NCBI GenBank assembly: GCA_038025085.1
Contig: CM076151.1
Coordinates: 7,013,501 to 7,077,500 of the forward strand
Direction of reading: 5' to 3'
Source: Tetragonia tetragonoides
Taxonomy: Eukaryota; Streptophyta; Magnoliopsida; Caryophyllales; Aizoaceae
DNA: 64,000 nucleotides
Shown here: piece by piece, positions 47,112-59,544 of the stretch
How positions within the stretch are numbered: the stretch's first letter is position 1
Layout of the letters: the number at the start of each line of letters is the position of its first letter
Position numbers and translations under genes: made by a program
Notes under the pieces: generated by a model
Databases searched by the model: none
Told to the model about the DNA's origin: nothing
The model's input: the letters and a program-made list of their open reading frames with translations, nothing else

Positions 47112-48930
47112 TCAATGGCTACCCTTGGCATCAGCTTGCTTGGCTTCAGCTTTCTGGTGAGACTTGGCCTTCATCTGATGAAACAGCGGCAACAAGTTTA
47201 GATGGTTGAAAAGCACAAAAGCATTAAAACCATGGCACACAGAAACTGCATCAACCAAAACTTAAATATAAAGCACCACCATAACACCTCCCCAATAAGA
47301 TACTGTGGTCTGTGGAGGGGGCTCAATGAAATGTATATCACTTATCACACCATGCTACCATCCTCGGGATAAATTTTCAACCACAAAAATTCACATACAA
47401 ACAGCAACAATAACATAGAACAGCTGTCCATTCCTTGACATCTATATAAGGTATTACCATCTAGACCTCCAGATTAAGGCAGGCATAGGTAAGGAAAAGA
47501 GAACAAGTGAATATGGGCAATAAGCTACCTAGTAGTTGACTAGTTGTGAGGGAACCAAACATTTACCCACTTTCAGAGTAAACCAAAATATGTTACAACT
47601 AGTAACTTGCATATTATCAAATTAAACATTTAAATTGTCATCCATCCGTTTCCACCCAGGAGCTGTTGCTGGCAATAAACAATGACTAATATCATAAATT
47701 AAAAGAAGAAAAAAAAAGAGAAAACAGGAACACTATCAAAGTTGATAGCGACATGTTCTTATTGAGATAATTTTCACCACAACAAAAACGTTTGGAACGT
47801 ACAAAGTTCTAAATCATTTGTTTTTCTTCAGAAATGCAAGAAGCTCGGTAAGCAGATTTGTTGACTGAGAAATAAATTTCACAACAAACGGCCAGAAAGC
47901 TACTGAGTTGATTTTGCTACCCCGTTTGGGCAAATCAAGAGATCTAAAGCATACCAGTTAAATCTCTTGGTACAATGTAGCTGGAAAATTAAGTCACAAT
48001 AACAAAGAACGGAAATATAAAGAAAAATATGCATAAACAATCACAACACTTAAATATCATACCAGTTCTTACCAAAAAAAAAAAAATATCATACCAGCAA
48101 ATGATAGCATACAAACAATTAAAGAGACAGGCTCTTTGTCGCTCATCATATGTTTGCAAAAATGATTTAACAACACTTTTAAACACATCAATTGTTAAAG
48201 AAAACCTCACAATCCCTTCATATCATACCAGCAAGACTGCAACCAGCAAAGCAATATGTCATTCTCCCAAAATGACAACCTTAAGTAAAGCCATAACAGG
48301 CTTTGGCATCAAACACATATAAAATAATACCCACATTGTTCCCCAGATCTATCTAACAACAAAAACCCATCACACCCAAAATGGCCAAATCACATCCCCT
48401 TTAATCATATCATACCATCTACCACAATTCCACAACCTTTAAAGCAAGCAAGCTAAAAATCCCCCCCATTATATATACACACAAAATTAAAAAGGAAATA
48501 AAGAACTAAACTGAATTTATCCATCAGATCAACGGTGGAAAATCAACAATTAAATGATCAAAAACAATATTAATAGCATACTGAACAAAGTTAGACATCA
48601 GAGAGGGAGAGGGAGAGGGAGAGAGAGAGAGAGTTAAACTGACCCTGAGAACTTTGAGCTTCATGTTGCCATAGACCACCCCAGCAGTGAAAGCGGATAC
48701 ACGAGCCACCTACAACATCCAAAATTCCGCCAAAAAAAATTAAAAATTACATTAGCAGAATATGAAATCGGAGCTCAATGATTCAAGAATAATTGATAAT
48801 ATCAACCAAAATTGGTCAAAACCCTAAAAAGGAAAATCAAAAGTAAAATGGGGTTTAATCGATAAGAAAAGATTAATACCAAAGCGAGAGTGCTGGTGCC
48901 ACTGTAAAACTGAGGTAGAGCTTGAGCCAT
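47112..48930 (-). CDS. mitochondrial ATP synthase subunit e
   Basis: Three small exons on the minus strand: 48930-48880, 48709-48644 and 47174-47112, joined in phase 0 by GT-AG introns of 170 and 1,469 bp. The 59-aa product has MAQALPQFYSGTSTLALVAR, then a membrane segment (about 17-33) with a GxxxG motif (GVVYG) and a basic tail (MKAKSHQKAEAKQADAKGSH). This is the normal size and layout of plant Fo subunit e. The GxxxG face is known in yeast to mediate dimerisation of ATP synthase and crista shaping; that role is inferred here. It is too short and too split for an ORF scan. A GA-rich tract (48601-48632) lies in intron 2 next to the donor of exon 2. Confidence 0.9.
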
Positions 48931-50747
48931 CTGAAATTGATTTTCCGATCTGAGAGACAGTGGAAGATCTTCGCAAATCGGAGGAAGAGAACGAGAGAGA
49001 TGAGAGAGAAAATAAAAGTAAAACCCTAGGATTTTTGGAGAGAGAGAAAGGGGAGTTTCTTGAGCTAGGGTCCACTTGAGATAGCGTAGTCGTAAATTAT
49101 TTTTCTTTTCATTTTTTTTTGTTGAGCTACTGGGCCTAACCGCTTGAGTTGTTAGCTAGGTCCAAATCCAATTCAACATGGATTTCTACCGGGTTTTGGC
49201 ATGGCCACATGGGTGTGGGTGGGTTTTGGATGGAGTATTAGGAACTAGACTTGACAAACGGGTTAGATCGGGTCACATCGAGTTTGGGTTATATTGGGTC
49301 GGGTTTTCAGGTTAAACAGTTCTTATCTCACAATCTTTGGGTCTAGGGTCGAGTAGTTTGGGGTTCGGAACATTGGCAGGTCGACTCTATTCCGATCGGG
49401 TCTTAAGTAGATCGAGTTAGGATCGGTTTTCAAATCGGATCAAAATTTTGCCAGTTCTTGTAAGAACCTAGGAAGCACATTATTACCAAAAAAGAAAGGA
49501 AAAAAAAACACATAGAAACCTTAAAATCCAACTATTGCATAGACTTTGTTTTATGATTGAGAACTGACCTTACAAATTATCATAAACCTTTTGAATTTTG
49601 TTTTGTTATGCCCTCGTACATATTTTTGACAAATTAAGAGATAAACATTCAATACTTCCACCAATGTAGTACATTAACTATGAAATAAAAAATAAGATAC
49701 ACTTTAATGAAAATAGATTGTATCATTAAACCGTTGCTTATGATTATTCTCAAGTTCATGTCAAAGATTGACATTTTGACATGACTATTAGTGATTTAAC
49801 ATCTTCTCAAGTTATTGTCGTACATTGTTTTACCGGTCTTAGTGCCTCTCTTTTCATTATTTTCGTTTGAAAATAACCTTTTTAATCTTTAGTCTTAGCA
49901 AATGTCAATTCTTCAATCCTTTTCAGGGCCCACAAAAAGAGAACAAATAAATATTAAAGGCCATGTCAACAAAATTCACGTAAAGATGACAATGTTTATA
50001 ATTCCGTACCAAAGGCAATTTTTTTTTTAATAGTATAGGAAGCACAAATAGTCTTCTGTTGCTTAGATAGAAAATTAAACAATTATTGTTTATCACGTTA
50101 CTAATCTCACTCGATATATCCTCCAACCAAATTCTATCAACGGTCTCAGAAGTTTGGAGCCTATCTATGCGTAACTATATTTCCCTTCCTACGTACATGA
50201 GATTTGCAAGAACATGATGATGTCTTCCTTTTGAGCTTTGCTAGATCACCCTCATGGTCATGTATCATTGAGATTTTGACCTTGAGTGAGGAGCTAGAGC
50301 ATGTAAGGTCATATCCTTATACCTCCTGTTGATAAATAAACAAACTTGAAATTGTCTAATTGAAGGATGTTTATGAAATGTTGATATGATTGTTTGGGTA
50401 TTAGCTCATATTCCTCCTTTCACTCGATCGGCCTTTGATCTTCATTAAAAATTGGATGGTTTTGGAGTCACTTACTTTGTGCGAAGAAAAGGACAAAGAA
50501 ACCGTTACTTCTTACGTGAGTGACTCTTGCAAAAGAATTGGACAAAGGCTTCGAAATGACTCTACAAACTGTTTTGGAATTGGTATGCTTTTGAGTTTCG
50601 AGTATAGAATATATTCTCATGCAATGAATTTGGTTATGAGAAGTCTCACCGAAATTAACAATTGTCTATAATGGAATAGTGCCTTGCATACTTCTCAACT
50701 ATATTTGGCTAGCATGATAGTTTTACTCGCAACTTCAAGCTGATCAT
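48931..50747. other. intergenic, transposon relic
   Basis: No gene was recognised. About 49245-49470 is rich in gggtcgggt, ggttagatcgggtcac and aaattttgccag motifs resembling the body and end of the hAT element at 27031-28189, so it is probably a diverged relic; clear ends and a target duplication are lacking. Confidence 0.5.
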
Positions 50748-51068
50748 AAAACTTATATGAGGCGACCAGTCGACCACAACGTGAGCCATCTCAAATAAGC
50801 ATGACGTAATGCTTGGTAATAAATGTAAGGTAGTCTAATATTTTTTTTTGGTTTAACCACAAGTTCACCTAAGTCCTTTGGGCCAATACTAGTCTTGTTC
50901 GCACCGGGTCGGCCCACGAAGGGGTAAAGTGCTCCCACTAAATAGTTTTTCCATTCACAAGATTCGAACCCATGACCTTGCTTAAGGGATGAGAGTGCCG
51001 AACCACTCACACCAACCATTTATTGGTGAGGTAGTCTCATTTTGAGGTCGCCTCATAAGAGAAGTTTT
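50748..51068. mobile_element. MITE (GAGGCGACC family) hosting a SINE
   Basis: Inverted ends: left aaaacttatatgaggcgacc and right, as reverse complement, aaaacttctcttatgaggcg. The middle carries the catgacgtaatgctt motif seen in other relics of the family (24277, 32849, 35366). A SINE is inserted inside (50837-51028). Confidence 0.7.
50837..51028 (-). mobile_element. tRNA-derived SINE, complete, 192 bp
   Basis: On the minus strand: a head with an A-box-like TGGTTGGTGTGAGTGG, a B-box GGTTCGAATCT about 35 bp on, a unique body (GGGCCGACCCGGTGCGAAC) and a tail ending in an A run. A perfect 9-bp duplication AGGTAGTCT flanks it at 50828-50836 and 51029-51037. It is inserted within a MITE. A deleted relative is at 33879-33984. 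Confidence 0.88.
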
Positions 51069-51440
51069 AAAGTTTCTGATAGTGGAACCTTGAAGTTTCA
51101 TCTTTTTTTACGATTTGACCATTTTGTTAAAATTAGAATAAAATAGCTTACCTCCTCTAGATTACTACTCTTTATTGAAGAATATGCCAAATATGATCAA
51201 ATGTGTCACATTATAATTTATGAGGATCATCATTTGATTGGTGTCTTTCTATATTTCCTTTTCATTATCACTTCTGTTTTTCACTTTCTTTCTCCCCCAT
51301 TTAAAGCATCTCTCATCCAGCGGTAGTTAAAAGCCCGCAAACACCCGGGAACTCAACATGTCAACAATTGGTTTGTTGCCACTCTCTTAGGGACTTCTCC
51401 AAACATCTATATCTTTTAACGTAATGTCCATCCATTTTTA
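51069..51440. other. upstream flank of purF pseudogene
   Basis: AT-rich. A pyrimidine-rich leader-like stretch lies at about 51240-51310. No other feature was recognised. Confidence 0.45.
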
Positions 51441-53743
51441 ATGGCTTCCATTTCCACTAACCTCTTTTCTCTCTCCTCCCTTCATCTCCAAAACCACAAC
51501 TTTCTTTTCTCCCCAAACCCAACTAAACCCCATCTCCTTTTCCTCCCTAAAACCCCTCTAAAACCCTCCTCTGTTTTCATCAAAATCCCTTCAAAAATCC
51601 ATATTTCTGACCTCATTCCCTCAAACCAAAACAACCCAGATGAGGAATTCTCCGATCATGACAAACCCAAAGAAGAGTGCGCGGTCGCCGGAATCTACCG
51701 CGACCCTGAAGCCTCCCACCTCTGTTTCCTCTCTCTTCATGCCCTCCAACACCGGGGCCAAGAAGGCGCCGGCATTGTCTCAGTTGACGAAGACGGCGTC
51801 TTTCATTCGGTCACAGGTCTCGGCCTCGTCTCTGAGGTATTCAACCAAGGGAAACTTGACCAATTGAAGGGAAATTCTGCTATTGGTCATGTTCGTTATT
51901 CAACATCAGGGTCATCTTCAACGATCAAAAACGTTCAGCCTTTGGTATCTAGTAATGAATTGGGTCAAATTGCTGTTGCCCATAATGGGAATTTTGTCAA
52001 TTACAAACTTTGAGATTAGAGCTTGAAAATAATGGGTCAATTTTTAGTACTGGCTCTGATACAGAGGTTGTCCTGCATCTTATTAGAAATTCAAAAGTAA
52101 GTCCCCTGTTTTTGAGGATCATTGAGGCTTGTGAAAGCCTAAAAGGGGCTTACTCAATGATGTTCTTAACTGAGGGGAAATTAGTTGCCATTAGAGACCC
52201 GTTCGGGTTTCGGCCATTAGTAATGGGAAGGAGAAGAAATGGAGCAGTTGTGTTTGCTTCAGAGACATGTGCATTGGATCTCGTTGATGCAAAGTTTGAA
52301 AGAGAAGTTTTGCCTGGAGAGGTGTTGATTGTGGATGAAAATGGTGTTACGTCAATGTGCTTATTAGCTCACCCTGAGCCAAAGCAATGTATTTTTGAGC
52401 ACATATACTTTGCTCAGCCAAATTCAGTGGTGTTTCGAAGATCTGTCTATGAATTTCGCTATGCTATAGGTGAAACCCTCGCTGTTGAGTCCCCTGTCGA
52501 TTGTGATGTTGTTATTCCGGTGCCAGATTCCGGCGTGGTGGCTGCTCTTGGTTATGCAGCCAAGGCTGGAGTGCCTTTCCAACAGGGGCTCATAAGATCT
52601 CATTATGTGGGAAGGACCTTCATTGAGAAATCACAGGCATGGTTTACTTTAGCATTAGAGTAAACGTAAGTCTTAGTTTTTGACTAAGTTTATGTTGTAG
52701 TATTAAATTTAAGTTATATGCTTGCTGATTATGGTATCTCATTTGTCGCAGGAGAGGAGGGACTTTGGTGTTAAGTTAAAACTGTTACCGGTGAAGGAAG
52801 TCCTGAAAGGGAAGAGGGTGGTGGTAGTGGTCATAGGGATGGCAATGGATCGGATATGGAGCGGGTGGAGCTATATCCATATCCATATCCATTTATTTGT
52901 GCTCCATCCATATCCATATCCATATCCATATCCATTTACCTCAATTTCATCCATCCATTTAGATATCCATGGATATGGCGGATAAATGGATGTCCACTGG
53001 ATATCGAATTCACATTTTCGTTAAGGAAAAGTATACACATTCAAGGCAAAAAAAAATCAACTTAGAAATGAATTCGAAAATCATTATAAATATACTTAAG
53101 TACTTAACCTAATAAATATAGTTATTCAAATAAAAAACAAGTAAAAATATATATCAAATGTTAAGAAAACAATAATAAAGTAAAAGTAAAAGTAAAAATA
53201 ACAATTAAATATAAACATAAATACGATTTCGGGTGAGCGGGTGATAAATGGGTGGTAAATGGATGATAAATTATCATCCATATCCAATCCAATAAACATC
53301 CATATCTAACCCATATCCATTATTCATCCACTTATGATAATCCATATCCATCCGAAATGGATATGGGCGGGTGGATGTTCATCGGGTGGATACCCATTGC
53401 CATCCCTACTAGTGGATGACTCAATTGTCAGGGGAACGACATCGTCTAAGATTGTGAAGATGATTAGGGAAGCTGGGGAGGCTGCAGAGGTTCATATGAG
53501 GATAGCTAGTCCTCCGATAATCGGGTCTTGTTACTATGGGGTGGATACTCCGAGTTCGGATGAGCTGATCTCGAATAAGATGAGTGTGGAAGAGATCAGT
53601 GATAAGAGATCAGTGAGTTTATCGGGGCGGATTCTCTTGCATTCTTGTCCTTGGATAGGTTGAAGAAGATGATGGGTAGTAATGCTTCCAGTCACTGTTA
53701 TGCTTGCTTTACAAGAACTTATCCCGTCAAGCCTGATGAGTGA
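51441..53743 (+). pseudogene. amidophosphoribosyltransferase (GPAT/ASE), broken
   Basis: Plant glutamine PRPP amidotransferase makes 5-phosphoribosylamine from PRPP and glutamine, the first purine step, in plastids. This copy starts with a transit-peptide-like region (1 to about 70) and the conserved propeptide junction EECAVAG with the catalytic Cys at codon 80 (51678-51680). Motifs that follow are [106 protein letters not shown] and CYACF. Lesions: a one-base deletion at 52008-52010 giving TGA; a 115-bp stretch at 52637-52751 with stop codons; a 575-bp hAT insertion at 52834; a 14-bp duplication near 53591-53616; and a C-terminus ending early at KPDE. The 115-bp stretch could be a GC-AG intron, but the other lesions still destroy the frame. 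Confidence 0.93.
52834..53408. mobile_element. non-autonomous hAT element, 575 bp, in purF
   Basis: Both ends read TAGGGATGGCAATGG (right end as reverse complement), the same family as 24714-25246, with which it shares nearly the first 40 bp and the ccatatcc-rich subterminal arrays. It interrupts the PRPP-binding loop codons between VVVV and DDSIVRG. The flanking gene sequence is repeated as tagtggtca on the left and ctagtggat on the right, an imperfect target duplication. There is no transposase. Confidence 0.92.
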
Positions 53744-54400
53744 CTATATGTTTATATCTAGTTGTTTGTAATCTAACTTTTATTGGGTCTAGTTAAGAAA
53801 ATGAGTAAAACTTAACAGAGGGGGCATATACATGAAGATTGAAGGCAAAAACCACTTTTGAAATATTCAAGGAACAAAGAAATCACGAAAATGACTGCTT
53901 TAATATCTTATGCCAACAGTCATCTTCTCGTCTTTTGGATATAGTGAAGTATGTAAATTCTGTGGCCCTCATTACTCATTTTGTGTTACATGCCTTGTTG
54001 GGACTATATGCAAGCGACAGGCGAAAAGGCTAGGAAGTTGACAACAGAACCCGGTGAAATATTGCACAACACCTCAAAACACTAGGTCATATAAGCCAAA
54101 ATTCTCATCTATTGAAGATTTGAAGAATAATATTACAACAGAATTGGTATTCAACTATTCATGATCAGTAATCACAGCAACTACATAACAGTAAACAGGC
54201 TAAAAAGTTCGAGAATATGTGTATCACCTGTCCTCTTTAGCTGTAGTATTTGCTGTCGAATTCTGAACTCATTATTTGCTCCATACTTGGAGGAGCAAGA
54301 TAGACCTAATAGGGCGGTTGAACTGATTTTTGATGTATCAGCAATGGATAAAACTTGCAATGGTGCTCTGAATTTGGATAAATTTCTTGGACAATTCATG
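53744..54400. other. gap between purF pseudogene and DUS3
   Basis: The two genes are tail to tail, 657 bp apart. No separate gene was seen; it probably holds both 3' ends. Confidence 0.5.
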
Positions 54401-57400
54401 TCAACCATTTTCTGCACTGTCATAAGCATTAGATTTATGTTTTGGTGCAAATGTGAAGCCAGAAGGAACCTTGCCAAGTAGCATCTCAGAGATACGAATC
54501 TGCAAGGGGCAAAGATAGAAACAGTCAACATTACAAAGGATTTCATTATTTTCAACTCAGCAACAAAAGGCCAAAAGCTACTAACCCAGTCAGCTGCAGA
54601 CTCGGAGGCCATCAGCGTTTCCAGGTCATTGCGGCCATAGTAAGAAGGTGGCCTCCAATTCAGTCGTGGTGGAATTACATCTAGTAGCCCAACAGGGATA
54701 TACCTAAATGTATAGCTGAGCCATTCTAACAAGAAATGCCTTGTTGTTTCCACTCCTGTATGAAAGATTTTTCCAAGCATTTAGTTCACTACATCGTTTC
54801 AGAACTTTGCAAAACTAAGTAAAATGTGTTACTGAAACCAGTTTTGCTTGAACCTAATTAGTGGACATCTACTACAGAAATGCAGTTGTATGACAATCTG
54901 TCTGTTTCATTACCCTCCTCCTTTTCCACCAATCATTTCGCGCCACAAGTAATCAAAATCAATGAACTGGAAAAGGGTTCACACTAATTTTAATCATCCA
55001 AAAGCAACATTTTCAAGTATTAAAAAGAGGAAAGAAATTTGTGTTGAAAGAGCTACCGTCTCCGCCGCCTCCTCCAAAACAAAATCTAATCTATTTATGA
55101 TGCCAACTGTGCAGCTTCGGCCACATAGCCACAACATTCATGACATGAATATGCTTATGCAAGATCCTCAGATCTACACGATTAACATAAACGGCTCATA
55201 CTAACCTTTTGAATCTGAACCCCAGTGCTCAAGGCCAAAACGTACATAGTCTTTTAAAATATCCAGTCGTTCACCAGAACTGATGTCCCAATGCCTTTGT
55301 TCCTTGATTTCAGTGAATATCCATGGCTGCAATGCAAAGTGAAAAGGAAATACTGAGGTTCATAGAAACAAATAAATGTCTTGTTGTCACATTCCACTTA
55401 AATGACTCCGCAAACCTTTATCAGGGCTCCACGAGCTATCATGCATGAAGATAGCTCAGGACAGTCGGACAAGTGCTTGTTCCAGTCTACATATGAAAAG
55501 ACATCCCCATTTCCCAGTACTGGCAAAGAGCTGGGAGCCTTTCTGACACAATTGTACACGTACTCCCAGTCAGCAAGTTTTGTATACCTTTGCTGACGCG
55601 ACCGGCCATGTATTGTTAGGGCAGAAGCTCCCCAGTCATGGATGTCAGATATTAATGAGTCAATACGATTCCTCCCTTCAATGTACCCTGTTCTTACCTG
55701 GTGTAGTCATTTAAACAAAATAAATAATAATTAAAATAAGTATGATGCACCACAGAAAAGTCCAATGAAGTTAGTTAGCTTGAGCTACTGTAAAAAAGAA
55801 ACCAAGTATCAAACTATTATAAAAATCTGAGCCAGAATAGAATTATTTACTTTCCTAAGCACATTTGGATGCAAAAGATGCAACAATGATCCTAAGTAGC
55901 ACAACTGAACTAAGTTGCAATTTCTGTGCAGAGAAAGATGCTCATATTTGGATGTAAATATCACAAAGTTCCTACCACATCAAGGCACAGCTATAATCCA
56001 AGTTATACAAATGAACAAAAGGAGGAAGTACCTTGACAGTAATGGGTTTATCCGCCGAGGCACAAGCTGCTTGTAAAACATTTTTCATGCGCAATGGTTT
56101 TGTAAGAAGAGCTGATCCAGCACCCTTATTTACAACTAAATCAATTGGACATCCCATATTTATATCAATATAGTCGACTGAGCATTCTTGGTCAATAAGC
56201 TCGACAGCACGTGCCACAGTATCAGGATATGCACCACAGATTTGTACACCAAACAAATCCTCCGATTTATGTCGTCTCAGCAACGCCCATTCTGAAGCTT
56301 GACCCTTAATTCGTACAATGAAAAAGTGATGAGAAATAAAACATTGTGTACAAACAATCACCGACTGTCTATACATAAATAGAGTTATTGCATGTGAAAG
56401 CTAAAGAAAAATTTAGGCAGTAACAATGAATTTAGTAGCATGTTTTAAGAAGTACAATCGTAGTTGTATTGGCAAATAACTTTCAGTAAAGACCAATACT
56501 GACCTGAAGGAGATTTGTGCACATAGCCATTTCACCACATGTTACATCTGCTCCTAAAACCTTGCAAACTCTTCGATAAGGAAGATTCCCAACAGTGGTC
56601 AGGGGTGCAAGATATAGCTTCCCCCTAAAATCGATGAGTTTCTTTTCACGTGGCTGTAGTTTTAAGCTAGCATCAGTTTCTGGGGACACGTAATCACATG
56701 TCCTTTGTGGTTCATCTTCTGCAGTGTCTTTCTTGACACCTTCCCCAAGGTTCATACCAGTCCCTGTTTGGTGAAGCAGTTGTATCAAGATTCAAACAAG
56801 ACATGTGAAATCAGGAAAGCCAACAGGCGTAATTTACTAATGTGAACCAACCATTTTCAACTTCATTAGGTCTACATTTCTCATCATTTTCAGATTTTGA
56901 TTTCTTCAAGGGTCTGCTTTCATCAGTGCCAGCAATGCCATCCACAGAAGTCTCTTCAGGAAGCACAGCAGCCTCCCCCTGCTTACTAACAGACCCATCC
57001 TTCTCACAACCATTTTTCTCTAAACACTGGGAACCATTGGAGATGATAGGATCAATGTCTTCTTTTTCATCTGGATCTATTACTTTTGTAAAGCCCTTCC
57101 CCTATAACAGTTAGACAAATGGACTAACTCAGCAAAGAGAAAATGAATAAAATTCAACATCCTAGTTCCCTATCAAAGTTTGCGCATCATGAGGTTAGGC
57201 CAGAAACATGTAAAGAAATCCGCAAACAAACCTACAAAGCAGATCTGAGAGTTCCTCAGATGTAAGCACAAGCATATTGTATGTCTGTGTATACGAAAGA
57301 ATACAGCCACCTAAACACCACTCCTCCTTCCCCTAACGACAGCAGCGATACGAGAGATTGATATCAACATGATTAAAGGAGAAACTATAAGATATAATTA

Positions 57401-59544
57401 TGAAGGGTTTAATAAAGGATTTAGAATGATACATGATAAGTAAAAATAATAGCCAAATATATAAGGTCGGACGAAACTGGCAATCATGAGTCCTTCCTGC
57501 AATACGATTGTGCATTCATGCAGGAAAGCAGTCTCCCCAGTTGCTAGAGTCTAGACCTAACATTAAATTGAATTCTCCTTTCGTCAACAATGCATCCTAT
57601 ATGGATAAAAGGAAATGTTTGCAGAACGAAGCACACTGCAGCCCATAAAACAACCAAGAAACTGGAAGTAATAAGGAAACAAGAAATATTAGCTCATACC
57701 GCAAGTCCAAGTTGCTTGAGAGCAGCATTTGACTTTGGGAACTTCATTTTATTCTTCCATAGAAGCTTTTGAACATCTTTCTTCAACAGATTCACTTCAC
57801 CGTCTTCCTTCACCAGATCCCCATTGTCATTTGGGGTTCCAACTTTATGGGTACCAGAATATCTGCAAGTCAGCCCATAAGGACACCGCTTTTCAGCAAA
57901 GGTGAAGGGGCAGTCTCCATCCAGATCGGGTGGTCTCTAGACACAAAGGTGGCAAATAGATATTAGCACCAAACTTCATTCTCATACACTCATTATGTAA
58001 CAGCAAAATAAGCACATCATCTGTCACCAAAAAAAAAAAAAAACACATTATCAAGAATACAATATTATCAAATACCTGAGACTTGTAGGATTCCAAGTCA
58101 TGACTGAAACGACACTTGTCACCATAACAACATGAACTACTATCTCCAGTCTTTGCGACCTGTGGACAGAGATTCAGGGCAGACTTGCGTTCCTGTTAAG
58201 ACATGTCAGGCTATCAGCATACACACGCCTTGGTTAGGTTACCAATTCATGCAGGCAAGTGATGTTAGTAAGGTAGTTCAGACGAAGAAGAATCAAGATT
58301 TTGATCCACTTTACACAACTTTGCAAAATGAAAAGTCTTTGAAGTCATACCTCCTGCTTCTGTAATCTAATTGTTAAAAATATCAAATATTACTAGCCCA
58401 TTTGCACCCCACCTATTTCCCAACCATTCAAACAAATGCAAAAGAAGCACTATTGCCAGGGGGTTAGAATCACCAAGTGAATTGCCTAGGACAGAAACAT
58501 ATAGTAGGTCACAACATCATATACGGAGTATTTCATATCGGCATCCCTAAGCGTGCAGGTGTATTTAGTGATATTTCACGAAAGTTGCTAGAATTCTTCA
58601 TAACCAATTATCAGGTTCTCTCTCACGAGTCACGACTGTTCACCTCCCCTAAACCACAATTCTTTTAGCATTTGCCCTCAATCCTAGTATAACTATACTT
58701 TGCAGCCATTGGCAGCCCAAATGAAAATTCTAAACTAAAATTTGATATTTGCAACCCTTTTGATGAAAAGGGGGATAACCAATCAAATAATAATGGAATA
58801 ATAAACAAAAAAAAGTATACACATACAAGAATTTGTAAAAGAATCCTTTACCCAAGTATTACTCGCTGACCAAATCAGTAGTATGATCACTAGTTAATAT
58901 ATTACACTATAAAAGTGGCCATAAATTCTCAAAGTTAGTAAGTCCAATCACTAGTTTATGATGTGTGTGCATCATGAAAAACCAACTCACTAGTTCATAC
59001 TTCACTCAATTGATACTCACAACTCACATTATAATATTCCAATGCCTAATAACTTGAAAAATAGGTACCAACTTCAGAGTATTCAGTCTTCACACACTCA
59101 AACAACAAACTCAAATTCTCAAATTACATAAAGATGAAGAGAGAGAAAATTTGTGACCTGAATGCGTTCTTGTTTAAGTTGACGCTTGGATTTCTTCTCC
59201 TTGACTAAACTCTTAGGCGAAGAATCTGATTTACCATTATTATCATTATTATTCTTCTTTTCATCATCATTTTCATTGTTTTCATTATCATTATCAATTT
59301 CTGATGCACCATCCTTTTTCTTCTTTTCAACAGCAGACCTGCTTGTAGGCGGTGGCCGGAGAAACTCTCGTTTCACCGGAGCTATCGACTTCGCCACCAT
59401 CTCCTCCGCCGTCATAGGTGGTGCCTCGGGTTTCGTGTCGGTGGTGGGGATCACGGTTTCAGACTCGGCTCGAGTTGACTCGGTTTCGGTGACGGCTTCG
59501 GTTGCTGACTCGACCATAGCGGGCCGAGTTGACTCGGTTTCCAT
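54401..59544 (-). CDS. DUS3: tRNA-dihydrouridine(47) synthase, DUS3 type
   Basis: Ten exons, in order on the minus strand: 59544-59158, 58192-58076, 57936-57700, 57101-56852, 56763-56504, 56304-56032, 55697-55416, 55326-55206, 54755-54586, 54499-54401. All junctions are GT-AG and phases agree; the product is 731 aa. Residues 1-129 are low complexity, acidic and Asn/Lys-rich. Two CCCH zinc fingers (about 138-195) contain [11 protein letters not shown] and [13 protein letters not shown]. The FMN-binding TIM barrel starts near 358 ([24 protein letters not shown]); the catalytic Cys is in NMGCPID, about residue 469; then [17 protein letters not shown] and LPVLGNGDV. The enzyme reduces uridine 47 of tRNA with NADPH; that function is inferred from the family. 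At4g38890 appears to be the Arabidopsis counterpart, and there too an amidophosphoribosyltransferase gene is next door. Confidence 0.94.

Noticed and set aside
49245..49470. Complete hAT element
   Set aside because: Body motifs resemble the 27031 family, but ends match poorly and no 8-bp duplication aligns, so it is only noted as a probable relic.
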